The notes: generated by a model not told the origin, from the sequence alone. Counted from the first letter of the stretch, positions 35,145 to 45,106 are shown. The stretch is DNA of 54,297 bases from an uncultured Paracoccaceae bacterium (GCA_937983405.1 CALJZN010000084.1:1-54297), one strand, 5' to 3'. Translations and numbers: made by a program.

Positions 35145-36170
35145 ATGCGACCCGGGCCGCGCAACCTGATCACCGATGTCCCCGGCCTTCGGGTCGGCAA
35201 CGCGGCCGACGGGCATTTCCGCACCGGTGCCACCGTGCTGCTGGGCGACCGGCCGTTCGTGGCGGCGGTCAACGTGATGGGCGGCGCGCCGGGCACGCGC
35301 GAGACCGACCTGCTGGCGCCCGACCGGATCGTGCAGGAGGTCGATGCGCTGGTGCTCTCGGGCGGCTCGGCCTTCGGCCTCGATGCCGCCTCGGGCGTGG
35401 CCGACGGCCTGCGCGCGATGGGGCGGGGCTTTCCGGTGGGCCCGCACCGGGTGCCCATCGTGCCCGGCGCGATCCTGTTCGACCTGCTGGGCGGCGGCCC
35501 GAAGGACTGGGATCGGAACCCCTACAAGGCGCTCGGCCGCGCCGCGCTGGCGGCGGCGGCCGAGGACTTTGCCCTGGGCACCGAGGGCGCGGGGACGGGG
35601 GCGACCACGGGCGGGCTCAAGGGCGGGCTCGGCTCGGCCTCGGCGGTGCTGGCGGGCGGCCTTACGGTCGGGGCGCTGGTGGCGGTGTCGGCCTGCGGCT
35701 CGGCCACGGTGGGCGAGACGGGGCAGTTCTGGGCCGCGCCGTGGGAGCTTGGGGCGGAGTTCGGCGGGATGGGCCTGCCCGCGGCCTTTCCGGCCGCCCA
35801 TCAGCCCGGGCCCAAGACCCGGCTGGGCGAGGCCACGACCATCGCCATCGTCGCCACCGACGCCCGGCTGACCCAGGCCGAGGCGACACGGCTTGCCACC
35901 GCCGCGCAGGACGGGATGGCGCGCGCCCTCGTCCCCTCGCACACCCCCATCGACGGCGATCTGGTATTCGCCGCCGCCACCGGCGCGCGGCCGCTGGCCG
36001 ACCCGGTGGCGGACCCGATCGCGCTGGGCCATGCCGCGGCCTGCTGTCTGGCGCGGGCCATCGCGCGGGCGGTGTTCCACGCCCGCCCCGCCCCGGGCGA
36101 TCCGTTCCCGACCTGGGGCGAGCGCTTCGGCGGACGGCCGGGGGCGGGGCCGGCGCCCGCCGCGGGTTGA
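35145..36170 (+). CDS. P1-family peptidase / DmpA-like aminopeptidase
   Basis: 341-residue P1 (S58, DmpA/OAT) family Ntn-hydrolase. RNLITDVPGLRVGNAADGHF is the usual start, VDALVLSGGSAFGLDAASGV a substrate-binding segment, and GEATTIAIVATDARLTQAEA carries the likely autocleavage point with Thr as new N-terminus of the beta chain. Members cleave amino-terminal residues or beta-peptides, and the group also includes non-peptidase hydrolases. The LGEATTI motif replaces the DmpA G-N-S cleavage motif. ATG 35145 follows AAAGGAGAGCCC. It is last in the ALDH-SDR group. Confidence 0.9.
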   Translation: MRPGPRNLITDVPGLRVGNAADGHFRTGATVLLGDRPFVAAVNVMGGAPGTRETDLLAPDRIVQEVDALVLSGGSAFGLDAASGVADGLRAMGRGFPVGPHRVPIVPGAILFDLLGGGPKDWDRNPYKALGRAALAAAAEDFALGTEGAGTGATTGGLKGGLGSASAVLAGGLTVGALVAVSACGSATVGETGQFWAAPWELGAEFGGMGLPAAFPAAHQPGPKTRLGEATTIAIVATDARLTQAEATRLATAAQDGMARALVPSHTPIDGDLVFAAATGARPLADPVADPIALGHAAACCLARAIARAVFHARPAPGDPFPTWGERFGGRPGAGPAPAAG

Positions 36171-36220
36171 TCTCGGCCCGCGCCCGGGGTAGCCCGGCGT
36201 CGTCCAGTCAGGAGTTCCCC

Positions 36221-36790
36221 ATGCGTCCGATCCTTGCCGCCGCCGCGCTGTCGCTGGCCCTGGGCCTGCCCGCCCTGCCCGCCCGGGCCGACGACATCGC
36301 CGAGAGCATCCGCGCCGCGCTGTCGGCCTACGAGGAGGGCGACCTGCAATATGCCCTGGAAGAGCTTGCCACCGCGACGCAGATGATCATGGCGCTCAAG
36401 ACCGGGGCGCTGGCGGCCTTCCTGCCCGCGGCGCCCGAGGGCTGGACGCGCGAGATCAACGAGGACTACGGCCGCGGCCTGGCGATGTTCGGCGGCGGCA
36501 CCGGCGCCGAGGCGCGCTATGACGGCCGCAGCGACAGCTTCACGCTTGCCATCGTCGCCGACAGCCCGCTGGTGGCGAGCTTCGCCGCGATCTTCGGCAA
36601 CCCCGCGATGCTGGGCCAGATGGGCAGCGTCACCCGCATCGGCCGGCACCGGGTGCTGGACCAGGGCGGCCAGCTTGTCAGCCTGCTCGGCAACCGCGTG
36701 CTGATCCAGGCCTCGGGCGCCGCGCCCGAGGTGATGCTGCCGTTCATCCGCGGCATGGACCTCGACGGGCTGGCGGCCTTCAACCCCTGA
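36221..36790 (+). CDS. Secreted protein of unknown function
   Basis: 189 residues with a Sec signal (MRPILAAAALSLALGLPALP ARA, cleavage before DDIAES). The mature region starts with a helical segment ALSAYEEGDLQYALEELATA TQ that resembles a tetratricopeptide helix pair, followed by a globular part with LIGHT-like FTLAIVADSPLVASFAAIFG and a C-terminal MLPFIRGMDLDGLAAF. I do not recognise the family. ATG 36221 has AGGAG 6 nt upstream. It lies 50 nt after the peptidase gene and could be the last operon member. Confidence 0.75.
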   Translation: MRPILAAAALSLALGLPALPARADDIAESIRAALSAYEEGDLQYALEELATATQMIMALKTGALAAFLPAAPEGWTREINEDYGRGLAMFGGGTGAEARYDGRSDSFTLAIVADSPLVASFAAIFGNPAMLGQMGSVTRIGRHRVLDQGGQLVSLLGNRVLIQASGAAPEVMLPFIRGMDLDGLAAFNP

Positions 36791-36807
36791 GGCCGCCGCG
36801 GCCGGGG

Positions 36808-37596
36808 CTAGAGCCCGCCCAGCACGGCCTCGGTCAGGTCGCCCTCGGGGTGCATCAGCGGGTCGATCACGTCGAAGTGATGCCGGCCCGGCGCCACCGT
36901 CAGGGCCGCGCCCCAGGCGGCGGCGAGGGTCCGGGCCTGCTCGACGAAGGCCGGCCGCTCGTCGGCGCCGACCCAGACATGCACCGGCAGCCCGGGGCGG
37001 GGGCTGCGCAGCGCCGGGCTTTCGGCCTCGGCCTCGGCCGCATCCAGCCGGAAGTCGGCGTTGAGCGCGAGGTTCAGAAGCGGCCTGAGGTCGCCCAGCG
37101 GCGAGACCGGCACCACCCGCACCAGCCGGTCCGCAACCGGCAGCGCGACATCGGTGCAGGCCATGCGCGCCGCCAGATGCCCGCCCGCCGAATGGCCCGT
37201 CAGCGCGACCGGCCCCGCGACCTCGGCCGCCGCCCGGGCGACGGCCGCGGCGATCTGGCGGGTGATCCCGGCGATCCGGGCCTGCGGCGCCAGCGTGTAG
37301 CCCGGCAGCGCCACCGCCCAGCCGCGGGCCACGCCGCCCGCGGCAAAGCCCGACCAGTCGCGCGGGCCGAAGGCGCGCCAGTAGCCGCCGTGCACGAACA
37401 CCATCAGCCCGCGCGGCGCCCCCGCGGGCAGGAACAGGTCGAGCCATTCGCGCTCGCCCGCGCCATAGGCGATCCCCAGCCGCGCCCGGTCGCCCAGGCG
37501 TCCGCGGAACGCCGCCGCCTCGGCCGCCCAGCGCGGCGGAAAGCCCTCGGCTCCCGGAATGAACGGGGCGTTCGCATAGGCTGCATCCCAGTCCAT
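36808..37596 (-). CDS. Alpha/beta hydrolase (BD-FAE / kynurenine-formamidase-like)
   Basis: 262 residues. The oxyanion motif is GLMVFVHGGYWRAFGPRDWS (H-G-G-Y-W), the nucleophile Ser lies in VALTGHSAGGHLAARMACTD (G-H-S-A-G), and the acid in WVGADERPAF and His in GRHHFDVIDPL complete the triad. The arrangement is that of the family containing kynurenine formamidase and feruloyl-esterase-like enzymes. No signal peptide, so cytosolic. ATG 37596 is divergent from gabD, with 98 bases between the starts. It may hydrolyse an amide or ester related to the semialdehyde pathway, but that is inference. Confidence 0.88.
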   Translation of the reverse strand: MDWDAAYANAPFIPGAEGFPPRWAAEAAAFRGRLGDRARLGIAYGAGEREWLDLFLPAGAPRGLMVFVHGGYWRAFGPRDWSGFAAGGVARGWAVALPGYTLAPQARIAGITRQIAAAVARAAAEVAGPVALTGHSAGGHLAARMACTDVALPVADRLVRVVPVSPLGDLRPLLNLALNADFRLDAAEAEAESPALRSPRPGLPVHVWVGADERPAFVEQARTLAAAWGAALTVAPGRHHFDVIDPLMHPEGDLTEAVLGGL

Positions 37597-37626
37597 CACG
37601 CACCCTCCGCCGCTCTGCACGGCCCG

Positions 37627-37640
37627 ACTGTCTGGACAAT
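37627..37640. promoter_or_regulatory. Candidate operator between gabD and the hydrolase
   Basis: actgtctggacaat has the near-palindrome A-x-TGTC-xx-GACA-x-T, of the kind bound by GntR-family (FadR-like) regulators. It lies 31 nt from the hydrolase ATG and 55 nt from the gabD ATG, where it could control both. No regulator gene is adjacent. Confidence 0.35.
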
Positions 37641-37694
37641 CGGCCCCTGACCATGCATGCCACCGGCGGGCCCAGCCATGCAAGGATCATCCCA

Positions 37695-39173
<1,479 letters not shown>

Positions 39174-39185
39174 CGTCTCCGCGCG

Positions 39186-39205
39186 CCCGCCCGATCCCGG
39201 GCGGG
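39186..39205 (+). terminator. Hairpin downstream of gabD
   Basis: cccgcccg (39186-39193), loop atcc, cgggcggg (39198-39205), a perfect 8-bp G+C stem 12 nt after the gabD stop. Downstream bases are GC-rich, so no U run is present. Confidence 0.55.
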
Positions 39206-39441
39206 ACGGTCGCGCGCCGGCGCCGCAGACGCGGCGGGCCGCCGGCCCCGGGGCCCCTTGCACCGACCGTCCGCGACCCGTCCGGGACCCGCCGCGCAGC
39301 CGGGCGGCGCGCGGACTGCGCCGGCGCGTCGGGCGTCGCGGCGGGAACGGGTCGTCCGGGCGATCGGCGGGGGCACTCCGTTCGGACGCTCCGTTTGGGC
39401 GCTTCGTCGGGGCACCCCGCTTGGCCGGTCCCTCGGGGCGA

Positions 39442-39912
39442 TCAGGCCGCGGCGGGCTGCGCCGCAACCGCCGGGGCAGCCGCGGGGGTGCCGCGGACGA
39501 TCTCGATCCGGCGGGGCTTCAGCGCCTCGGGGATTTCGCGCACCAGCTCGATGTGCAGCATGCCGTCGGCATGGGACGCGCCCGTGACCCTGACGTGATC
39601 GGCAAGGTGGAAGCGGCGCTCGAAGGCGCGGGTGGCGATGCCGCGGTGCAGGAAGGTGCGGCCGGTCTCGTCGCCCTGCTTGCGGGCCGAGACGACGAGC
39701 GCGTTCTCCTTCACCTCGATCGCGAGCTCGTCGGCGGAAAAGCCCGCGACCGCGATGCTGATCCGATAGGCATTCTCGCCGAGCTTCTCGATGTTGTAGG
39801 GCGGATAGCCGCTGTCGGCGGGATCGCTTGCCATCAGCCGGTCCATCAGGTCGGCGAGGCGGTCGAAGCCGACGGTGGCACGATAGAGCGGCGACAGATC
39901 GAAGTTGCGCAT
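39442..39912 (-). CDS. Small heat shock protein (IbpA/Hsp20 family)
   Basis: 156-residue alpha-crystallin-domain chaperone of the IbpA type. The N-terminus MRNFDLSPLYRATVGFDRLA closely follows E. coli IbpA (MRNFDLSPLYRSAIGFDRL), which fixes the start at ATG 39912. The domain contains GYPPYNIEKLGENAYRISIA, VAGFSADELAIEVKEN and RTFLHRGIATRAFERRFHLA, and the C-terminal I-x-I motif is in RRIEIVRG before a Pro-Ala tail. It holds unfolded proteins for DnaK and ClpB to refold. The leader (39913-40043) carries an RpoH-type promoter and a thermometer-like hairpin array. Confidence 0.95.
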   Translation of the reverse strand: MRNFDLSPLYRATVGFDRLADLMDRLMASDPADSGYPPYNIEKLGENAYRISIAVAGFSADELAIEVKENALVVSARKQGDETGRTFLHRGIATRAFERRFHLADHVRVTGASHADGMLHIELVREIPEALKPRRIEIVRGTPAAAPAVAAQPAAA

Positions 39913-39918
39913 GGGATC

Positions 39919-39966
39919 ATCCTCTCCTGAGCGATGCATGTCCTTCCCTCCGGAACCCGGACGGGA
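39919..39966 (-). promoter_or_regulatory. ROSE-like RNA thermometer in the hsp20 leader
   Basis: On the mRNA, AUCGCUCAGGAGAGGAU (39935-39919) folds as AUC-G-CUC with GAGGAU and loop AGGA. A bulged G faces the Shine-Dalgarno stretch AGGAGAGG, and UCGCU matches the U-U/C-G-C-U anti-SD box of ROSE elements with its required bulged G. The AUG follows 6 nt later. Just upstream a second hairpin (39966-39945) pairs ucccguccgg with ccggaggga around guu, also with a bulged G, and buries another GGAGGG in front of an alternative in-frame AUG at 39939. Melting at high temperature would free both sites. Confidence 0.7.
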
Positions 39967-40012
39967 CAGTCGGCACGCGCGGCCCCGCCAGGGGCGCCGC
40001 GGCGCACCCCCG

Positions 40013-40043
40013 AGGTGGGAAAGGCCCCTGCCGGCGTCAAGGG
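40013..40043 (-). promoter_or_regulatory. RpoH (sigma-32)-type promoter of hsp20
   Basis: On the complement, TCCCCCTTGAC ends at 40036 with core CCCTTGAC (40043-40036), matching the heat-shock -35 consensus TNTCNCCCTTGAA. After a 16-base spacer CCCACCT (40019-40013) stands for the CCCCATTT -10. A start near 40006 would leave a leader of about 94 nt, a normal length for a ROSE element. The -35 overlaps the last codons of the upstream protease gene on the same strand. Confidence 0.65.
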
Positions 40044-40870
40044 GGATGGCGGCCTCGGGGCCGGACGAACTTGGCCCCGCCGCTGCCGGCGGCCTGCCCG
40101 CCCGCGATGACCCGCGGCGCCGCGGGGCGCGGCGCCGCAGGGCCCGCGCCGGCGGCCAGCGCGGCCATGAGCCGGGCGATCTCGTCGCCCAGCGGGACGG
40201 CCAGGGCCACCGGCCGGTCGCCGACCTCGGCCTTGGCCGAGACGACCGAGACGATGCGCGCCTCGCCGTTCTCGATGGCGAAGACCGGCGCGCCCGAGGC
40301 GCCGTAGTCCACCGTGCAGCTCAGCACCACGGTCCCGCGCTGGCGGTTCAGGACGGTGCAGCTTTCCTGCAGGGCCGGCGCCGCCTCGTGCGTCCGGGCG
40401 TAGGAGACGACGCCCACCATGGCCCCCCGCCGCGGCACGGGGCCGGTGGCGAAGGGGCGCACCGAGGGCAGCCGGATCGGCTGGTCGAGTTCGAGCAGGG
40501 CGATGTCGGCGGTCACCCGGTCGATCCGCTCGCCCGCGGCGAACCCATAGTCGGGGTGCCGCACCGCCCGGCGCACGCCGCGCCAGGCCTCGGCCCGGTC
40601 GCCCCGGAGCCCTGCGCCGAAGCGCAGCTCGGCCAGCGGCACCGGGGCGCCGCTGTCGCGGTCGTGCAGGCAGTGGGCGGCGGTCAGCACCAGATCGGGC
40701 GCGATCAGCGCGCCGGTGCAGAAGCCGCGCCGCCCGATGTCCAGCCGGCCGACCGCCGTCCACCCCCGCCCGGCATCGGCGGTCTCGAGCGCGCGCAGGG
40801 CGCTGTCCTGCGCCGCCGCGGCCAGGGGCAGCAGCGCCGCCGCCGCCAGTTGGAAGAGCCACCCGCGCAT
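40037..40870 (-). CDS. Secreted trypsin-like serine protease
   Basis: 277-residue chymotrypsin-fold protease. The signal MRGWLFQLAAAALLPLAAAA precedes QDSALRALETAD. The triad is His in LVLTAAHCLHDRDSGAPVPL, Asp in VTADIALLELDQPIRLPSVR and Ser in TVDYGASGAPVFAIENGEAR (G-A-S-G-A-P). Cysteines at CTGA, AAHC, ESCTV and LSCTV can form the two usual disulfides. There is no PDZ domain, so it is not HtrA; it resembles the short V8/trypsin-like proteases of Rhodobacterales. ATG 40870. Its 3' end contains the -35 of the hsp20 promoter, so the heat-shock gene may also be reached by read-through. Confidence 0.9.
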   Translation of the reverse strand: MRGWLFQLAAAALLPLAAAAQDSALRALETADAGRGWTAVGRLDIGRRGFCTGALIAPDLVLTAAHCLHDRDSGAPVPLAELRFGAGLRGDRAEAWRGVRRAVRHPDYGFAAGERIDRVTADIALLELDQPIRLPSVRPFATGPVPRRGAMVGVVSYARTHEAAPALQESCTVLNRQRGTVVLSCTVDYGASGAPVFAIENGEARIVSVVSAKAEVGDRPVALAVPLGDEIARLMAALAAGAGPAAPRPAAPRVIAGGQAAGSGGAKFVRPRGRHPP

Positions 40871-40986
40871 GTCCCGCCCCGCATCTGTGCCGCGGGGGCA
40901 AGGCTGCGGGGGCGGCGGGGCGAAACTGTGACGGCAATCCGGCCATCGCGGGCAGGCGCTGCCGCGGTGCGGCCGGCCGGCGCGCC

Positions 40987-42297
40987 CTAACGCGGCAGCG
41001 GGGCCGCCCCGTCGGCCTCCAGCGCCCGCGGCCGCGGGCCGCCGGTGGCCCAGTCGAGCAGCTCGACCGTGTGGACGACCGGAACCCCCGCCGCCGCGCC
41101 GATCTGCATCATGCAGCCGATGTTGCCCGCGGCGATCGCGTCGGGCGCCGTCGCGCGCAGCGTCGCCACCTTGCGCGCCCGCAGCTCGGCCGAGATCGCG
41201 GGCTGCATCAGGTTGTAGGTGCCGGCCGAGCCACAGCACAGATGCGCGTCGGCGGGCTCGACCACCGCAAAGCCTGCGCGCACCAGCAGCTCCTTCGGCA
41301 GCGCCCTGATCTTCTGCCCGTGCTGGAGCGAGCAGGCGGCGTGGTAGGCCACCCGCAGCCCCTTCGGCGCCCCCTCGGGCAGGCCCAGCGCGGCGACCAC
41401 CTCGGTCACGTCGCGCGCGACGGCGGCGATGGCGGCGGCCTCCTCGGCCAGGGGGGTGCCGGCCATCATGTGGCCGTAGTCCTTCACCGTCGTGCCGCAG
41501 CCCGAGGTGTTGATCACCACCGCATCCAGCCCCCCCGCCGCGCGCACCCGTCCCCAGGCGCGGATGTTGGCCGCGGCGGCGGCATGGCTGTCGTCGGTCC
41601 GGCCCATGTGATGCGTCAGCGCCCCGCAGCAGCCCATCCCCTCGGCCACCACCACCTCGGCGCCCAGCCGGGTGAGCAGCCGGATGGTGGCGTCGTTGAT
41701 GTCGGTGTTCAGCGCCCGCTGCGCGCAGCCTGTCAACAGTGCCACCCGCATCCGGCGGGGCCCTGCGGCGGGAAAGGTCTGCGGGTCGTCGTTGCGGCTG
41801 ACGGGGGGGATCTGCCGCGGCGCCATCTCGAGCATCGCGCGCAGCCGGGCGTCGGGCACCAGCCGGCGGAACGGCCGGCCGACCTTCGCCGCCAGCAGCG
41901 CCAGGCGGAAGCGCGTGGGGTGCGGCAGCACCTTGGCCAGCAGCCAGCGCAGCGCCCGCTCGCCCGCCGGGCGGCGATAGCTGCGCTCGATATAGGCGCG
42001 CGCGTGATCGACCAGGTGCATGTAGTGCACGCCCGAGGGGCAGGTCGTCATGCAGGCCAGGCAGGACAGGCAGCGGTCGATATGCGTCACGGTGCGAGCG
42101 TCGGCCGGCCGGCCGCCCTCGAGCATCGCCTTGATGAGGTAGATGCGCCCGCGCGGGCTGTCGAGCTCGTCGCCCAGCACCTGATAGGTGGGGCAGGTCG
42201 CGGTGCACATCCCGCAATGCACGCAGCTGCGCAGGATGGCGTTCGAGCGCGCGATGGCGGGGTCGGCCAGTTGTTCGGGGGTGAAGCTCGTCTGCAT
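40987..42297 (-). CDS. glcF: Glycolate oxidase iron-sulfur subunit GlcF
   Basis: 436-residue Fe-S subunit. Two 4Fe-4S clusters are in RSCVHCGMCTATCPTYQVLG and RCLSCLACMTTCPSGVHYMH, and the two CCG-type half-repeats lie in VALLTGCAQRALNTDINDAT, GMGCCGALTHHMGRTDDSHA and AYHAACSLQHGQKIRALPKE with LCCGSAGTYNLMQ. It passes electrons from GlcD to the respiratory chain. Start at ATG 42297 with GGAGAG 4 nt before. It is third of glcD-glcE-glcF on the minus strand, 35 nt after glcE. The stop comes 116 nt before the start of the protease gene. Confidence 0.97.
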   Translation of the reverse strand: MQTSFTPEQLADPAIARSNAILRSCVHCGMCTATCPTYQVLGDELDSPRGRIYLIKAMLEGGRPADARTVTHIDRCLSCLACMTTCPSGVHYMHLVDHARAYIERSYRRPAGERALRWLLAKVLPHPTRFRLALLAAKVGRPFRRLVPDARLRAMLEMAPRQIPPVSRNDDPQTFPAAGPRRMRVALLTGCAQRALNTDINDATIRLLTRLGAEVVVAEGMGCCGALTHHMGRTDDSHAAAAANIRAWGRVRAAGGLDAVVINTSGCGTTVKDYGHMMAGTPLAEEAAAIAAVARDVTEVVAALGLPEGAPKGLRVAYHAACSLQHGQKIRALPKELLVRAGFAVVEPADAHLCCGSAGTYNLMQPAISAELRARKVATLRATAPDAIAAGNIGCMMQIGAAAGVPVVHTVELLDWATGGPRPRALEADGAAPLPR

Positions 42298-42332
42298 CTA
42301 TCTCTCCGCGCGGGGGCCGGGGCGCGGCAGGG

Positions 42333-43448
42333 TCAGGCTGCGCATGCCGCAGCCCGGTTCAGGATGCCCCGCGGATCGAACCGCGCGATCAGGCCGGCCG
42401 TCAGCGCCGCCACCGCCGGCGCCTCGGGCGGGTCGGCCGCGATGCCGTCGGCGGGGTCGGTCGCGCGCAGCCGCGTCGCGTGGCCCGCAAAGGGGCCAAG
42501 CCGCGCGCGCAGGTCGGTGCCCGGCGCCACCAGCAGCCACACCAGCCCGCCGCCCCAGTCGTAGAGTGCGGCGAAGGCGCCTGCCTGCGCCACCAGCCCC
42601 GGCGCCTCCGTCGCCCGCAGCGACAGCCGCCAGACATCGCCCGCCCGGCCGTGCAGGGGGGCAACGTCGCGGATGCCCGCCCAGCGCGCCGCCACCCGCG
42701 CGGCGTCGGTCTCGATCTCGGCCGGGCCGAAGGACGCAAGCCGCTCGGCCAGCCGTCCGGCGCGATAGGCGACCGCGGCGGCGAAGCCCTCGATGCGCAG
42801 ATGGGTCGTGCCCGCCTCGGGCAGATGCGCCGCCCCCGTCACCTCGAAGGGGGTGCCGAGGGCGGCGGCCATCGCGGCCACCGCGCGGGCGTCGTCCAGG
42901 CCCCGCAGCGTCAGGTCGGCCGCCGCCTCGGGGGCGGGCAGCACCTTGAAGGCGATCTCGGTCAGCACGCCCAGCCGGCCGCGGCTGCCCGCCATCAGCT
43001 TGACCAGGTCGTAGCCGGTGACGTTCTTCATCACCCGCCCGCCGTTGGCCACCACCGCCCCGGTTCCGTCCACGAAGCGCACGCCAAGCATCGCATCGCG
43101 GCAGGCCCCCGCCTGCACCCGCCGGGGCCCCGAGGCGTTGGCGGCCGCCACGCCCCCGATGGTGGACACCCCCGCCGTGCCCAGCAGGCCGCGCAGGTCG
43201 GGCGGCTCGAAGGCCAGGCGCTGGCCCTCGGCGGCCAGCGCGGCCTCGACCTCGGCCAGCGGCGTGCCGGCGGCGACCACCAGGGTCAGCGCCCCGGGTT
43301 CGTAAAGCCGGATGCCGGCGATGCCTGCGGCCGAAAGCACCGGCAGCCCCCCGGGCGCGGGGCTGCGCGTGCCCCCGCCGCGCACCGCGACCGGACCGGC
43401 CGCATCGCGCAGCGCTTCGGCCAGCTCGGCCTCGGTGGCGGGCCGCAC
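42333..43448 (-). CDS. glcE: Glycolate oxidase FAD-binding subunit GlcE
   Basis: 371-residue FAD-binding subunit. PVAVRGGGTRSPAPGGLPVL is the flavin-binding start, FEPPDLRGLLGTAGVSTIGG and ASGPRRVQAGACRDAMLGVR the PCMH domain core, and RVMKNVTGYDLVKLMAGSRG the landmark typical of GlcE. It has no Fe-S or C-terminal cap as long as GlcD, as expected. Start at GTG 43448, 11 nt after the glcD stop, so the two are coupled. The C-terminus keeps the family motif FDPRGILNRA. Confidence 0.96.
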   Translation of the reverse strand: MRPATEAELAEALRDAAGPVAVRGGGTRSPAPGGLPVLSAAGIAGIRLYEPGALTLVVAAGTPLAEVEAALAAEGQRLAFEPPDLRGLLGTAGVSTIGGVAAANASGPRRVQAGACRDAMLGVRFVDGTGAVVANGGRVMKNVTGYDLVKLMAGSRGRLGVLTEIAFKVLPAPEAAADLTLRGLDDARAVAAMAAALGTPFEVTGAAHLPEAGTTHLRIEGFAAAVAYRAGRLAERLASFGPAEIETDAARVAARWAGIRDVAPLHGRAGDVWRLSLRATEAPGLVAQAGAFAALYDWGGGLVWLLVAPGTDLRARLGPFAGHATRLRATDPADGIAADPPEAPAVAALTAGLIARFDPRGILNRAAACAA

Positions 43449-43459
43449 GGCCGCGCCGC

Positions 43460-44911
43460 TCAGGCCGCCGCCGCCCGCGCCCCGGCCCGGCGCGCGGCGC
43501 TCGCGGCCAGCGGGAACACCTTGGCGGGGTTCAGAAGCCAGGCGGGGTCGAACACGTCCTTGACGCGCATCTGCGCCTCGAGGTCAGCGGGGGCATACTG
43601 CTCGGACATCAGGTCGCGCTTCTCGACGCCCACCCCGTGCTCGCCCGTCAGGCAGCCGCCGGCGGCGACGCAGACCCGCAGGATCTCGGCCCCCAGCGCC
43701 TCGGCCCGGGCAAGCTCGCCCGGGGCGTTGGCGTCGAACAGAATCAGCGGATGCATGTTGCCGTCCCCGGCATGGAAGACGTTCGCAACCCTCAGCCCGA
43801 ACCGCTCGGCCAGCTCGGCGATCCGCCGCAGCACGCGCGGCAGTTCCGACACCGGGATGGTGCCGTCAAGGCAGATGTAGTCGCCCAACTGCCCCATCGC
43901 CCCGAAGGCCGACTTGCGGCCGAGCCAGATGCGCCTGCTCTCCTCCTCCGAGCGGCTTTCGCGCAGCGCGACGGGGTCGTGCCGGCGTGCGATCTGCCCG
44001 ATCAGGGCGAGCTGGGCGTCGATCTCGGCCGCCGCGCCCTCGACCTCGACGATCAGGAGCGCCTCGCAGTCGGGGTATCCCGCCTTGGCGAAGGCCTCGC
44101 AGGCGACGATGCAGGGCCGGTCCATGAACTCGATCGCCACCGGCAGCACGCCCGCGCGGATGATGTCGGCCACGCAGGCCCCCGCCGCCTCGTTCGAGGC
44201 GAAGCCGATCAGGACGGGGCGCGCGCCCTCGGGCTTGGGCAGGATGCGCAGGATCGCCTCGGTCACCACGCCAAGCTGCCCCTCGGAGCCGCAGAGCACG
44301 CCGAGCAGGTCGAGCCCCGGGGCATCCATGAACGGCCCGCCGAGCTCGACGACCGTCCCGTCCATCAGCACCACGGTCGCGCCCAGCAGGTTGTTGGTCG
44401 TCACGCCGTATTTCAGGCAATGCGCGCCGCCCGAGTTCATGGCGATGTTGCCGGCAATCGCGCAGGCCAGCTGCGACGAGGGGTCGGGGGCATAGAAGAA
44501 CCCCGCCGCCTCGACGGCGGCCGACACCGCGAGGTTCGTGCGCCCCGCCTGCACCCTGACCAGCCGGTTGGCCAGGTCGGTCTCCAGCACCGCGGTCATC
44601 CGCGCCACCCCCAGCACCACGCAGTCGGCCGTGGGCAGCGCCCCGCCCGCCAGCGAGGTGCCCGAGCCGCGGGGCACCACCGGCACCCCCTCGGCATGGC
44701 AGAGCGCGAGCGCGGCCGAGACCTCGGCCGTGGTGCGCGGCAGCACCACCGCGAGCGGCGGGCAGCGATAGGCGGTGAAGGCGTCGCATTCATAGGCGGC
44801 CAGCGCCACGGGATCGTCGATCACCGTCCCGGCGGGCAGGGCGGCGCGCAGCCGCGCGAGGATGCGCGCGCGGCGCGCCAGAATCGCGGGGTCGGGGGCG
44901 GGCATGTCCAT
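43460..44911 (-). CDS. glcD: Glycolate oxidase FAD subunit GlcD
   Basis: 483-residue FAD-linked oxidase and first gene of glcDEF. PRTTAEVSAALALCHAEGVP with VVPRGSGTSLAGGALPTADC is the flavin-phosphate PCMH domain, DPSSQLACAIAGNIAMNSGG the second FAD contact, and RVANVFHAGDGNMHPLILFD with TGEHGVGVEKRDLMS are the C-terminal active-site motifs. It oxidises glycolate (or D-lactate-type 2-hydroxy acids) to glyoxylate. ATG 44911 with GAGG 6 nt upstream. The divergent repeat protein begins 195 nt away. No GlcC regulator is seen nearby. Confidence 0.97.
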   Translation of the reverse strand: MDMPAPDPAILARRARILARLRAALPAGTVIDDPVALAAYECDAFTAYRCPPLAVVLPRTTAEVSAALALCHAEGVPVVPRGSGTSLAGGALPTADCVVLGVARMTAVLETDLANRLVRVQAGRTNLAVSAAVEAAGFFYAPDPSSQLACAIAGNIAMNSGGAHCLKYGVTTNNLLGATVVLMDGTVVELGGPFMDAPGLDLLGVLCGSEGQLGVVTEAILRILPKPEGARPVLIGFASNEAAGACVADIIRAGVLPVAIEFMDRPCIVACEAFAKAGYPDCEALLIVEVEGAAAEIDAQLALIGQIARRHDPVALRESRSEEESRRIWLGRKSAFGAMGQLGDYICLDGTIPVSELPRVLRRIAELAERFGLRVANVFHAGDGNMHPLILFDANAPGELARAEALGAEILRVCVAAGGCLTGEHGVGVEKRDLMSEQYAPADLEAQMRVKDVFDPAWLLNPAKVFPLAASAARRAGARAAAA

Positions 44912-45106
44912 GGCGGCCTCGCGGAAGATGCGGCGCCGGAAAGGCTAGGCGGTTTCGCCGCGGCTGGCAACCGCGCCGCGGTCGCAGCCCGCGGCCGGAC
45001 GATCGGGCGCGGCCTTGTCCGTCCTGCGCCGCGCTTGCCCGGGGCGGGCAAATGCGCAAGTGTCCGGGCACCGGGCAGGAGGCCCGGACATCTGGGAGTC
45101 CGTCCG

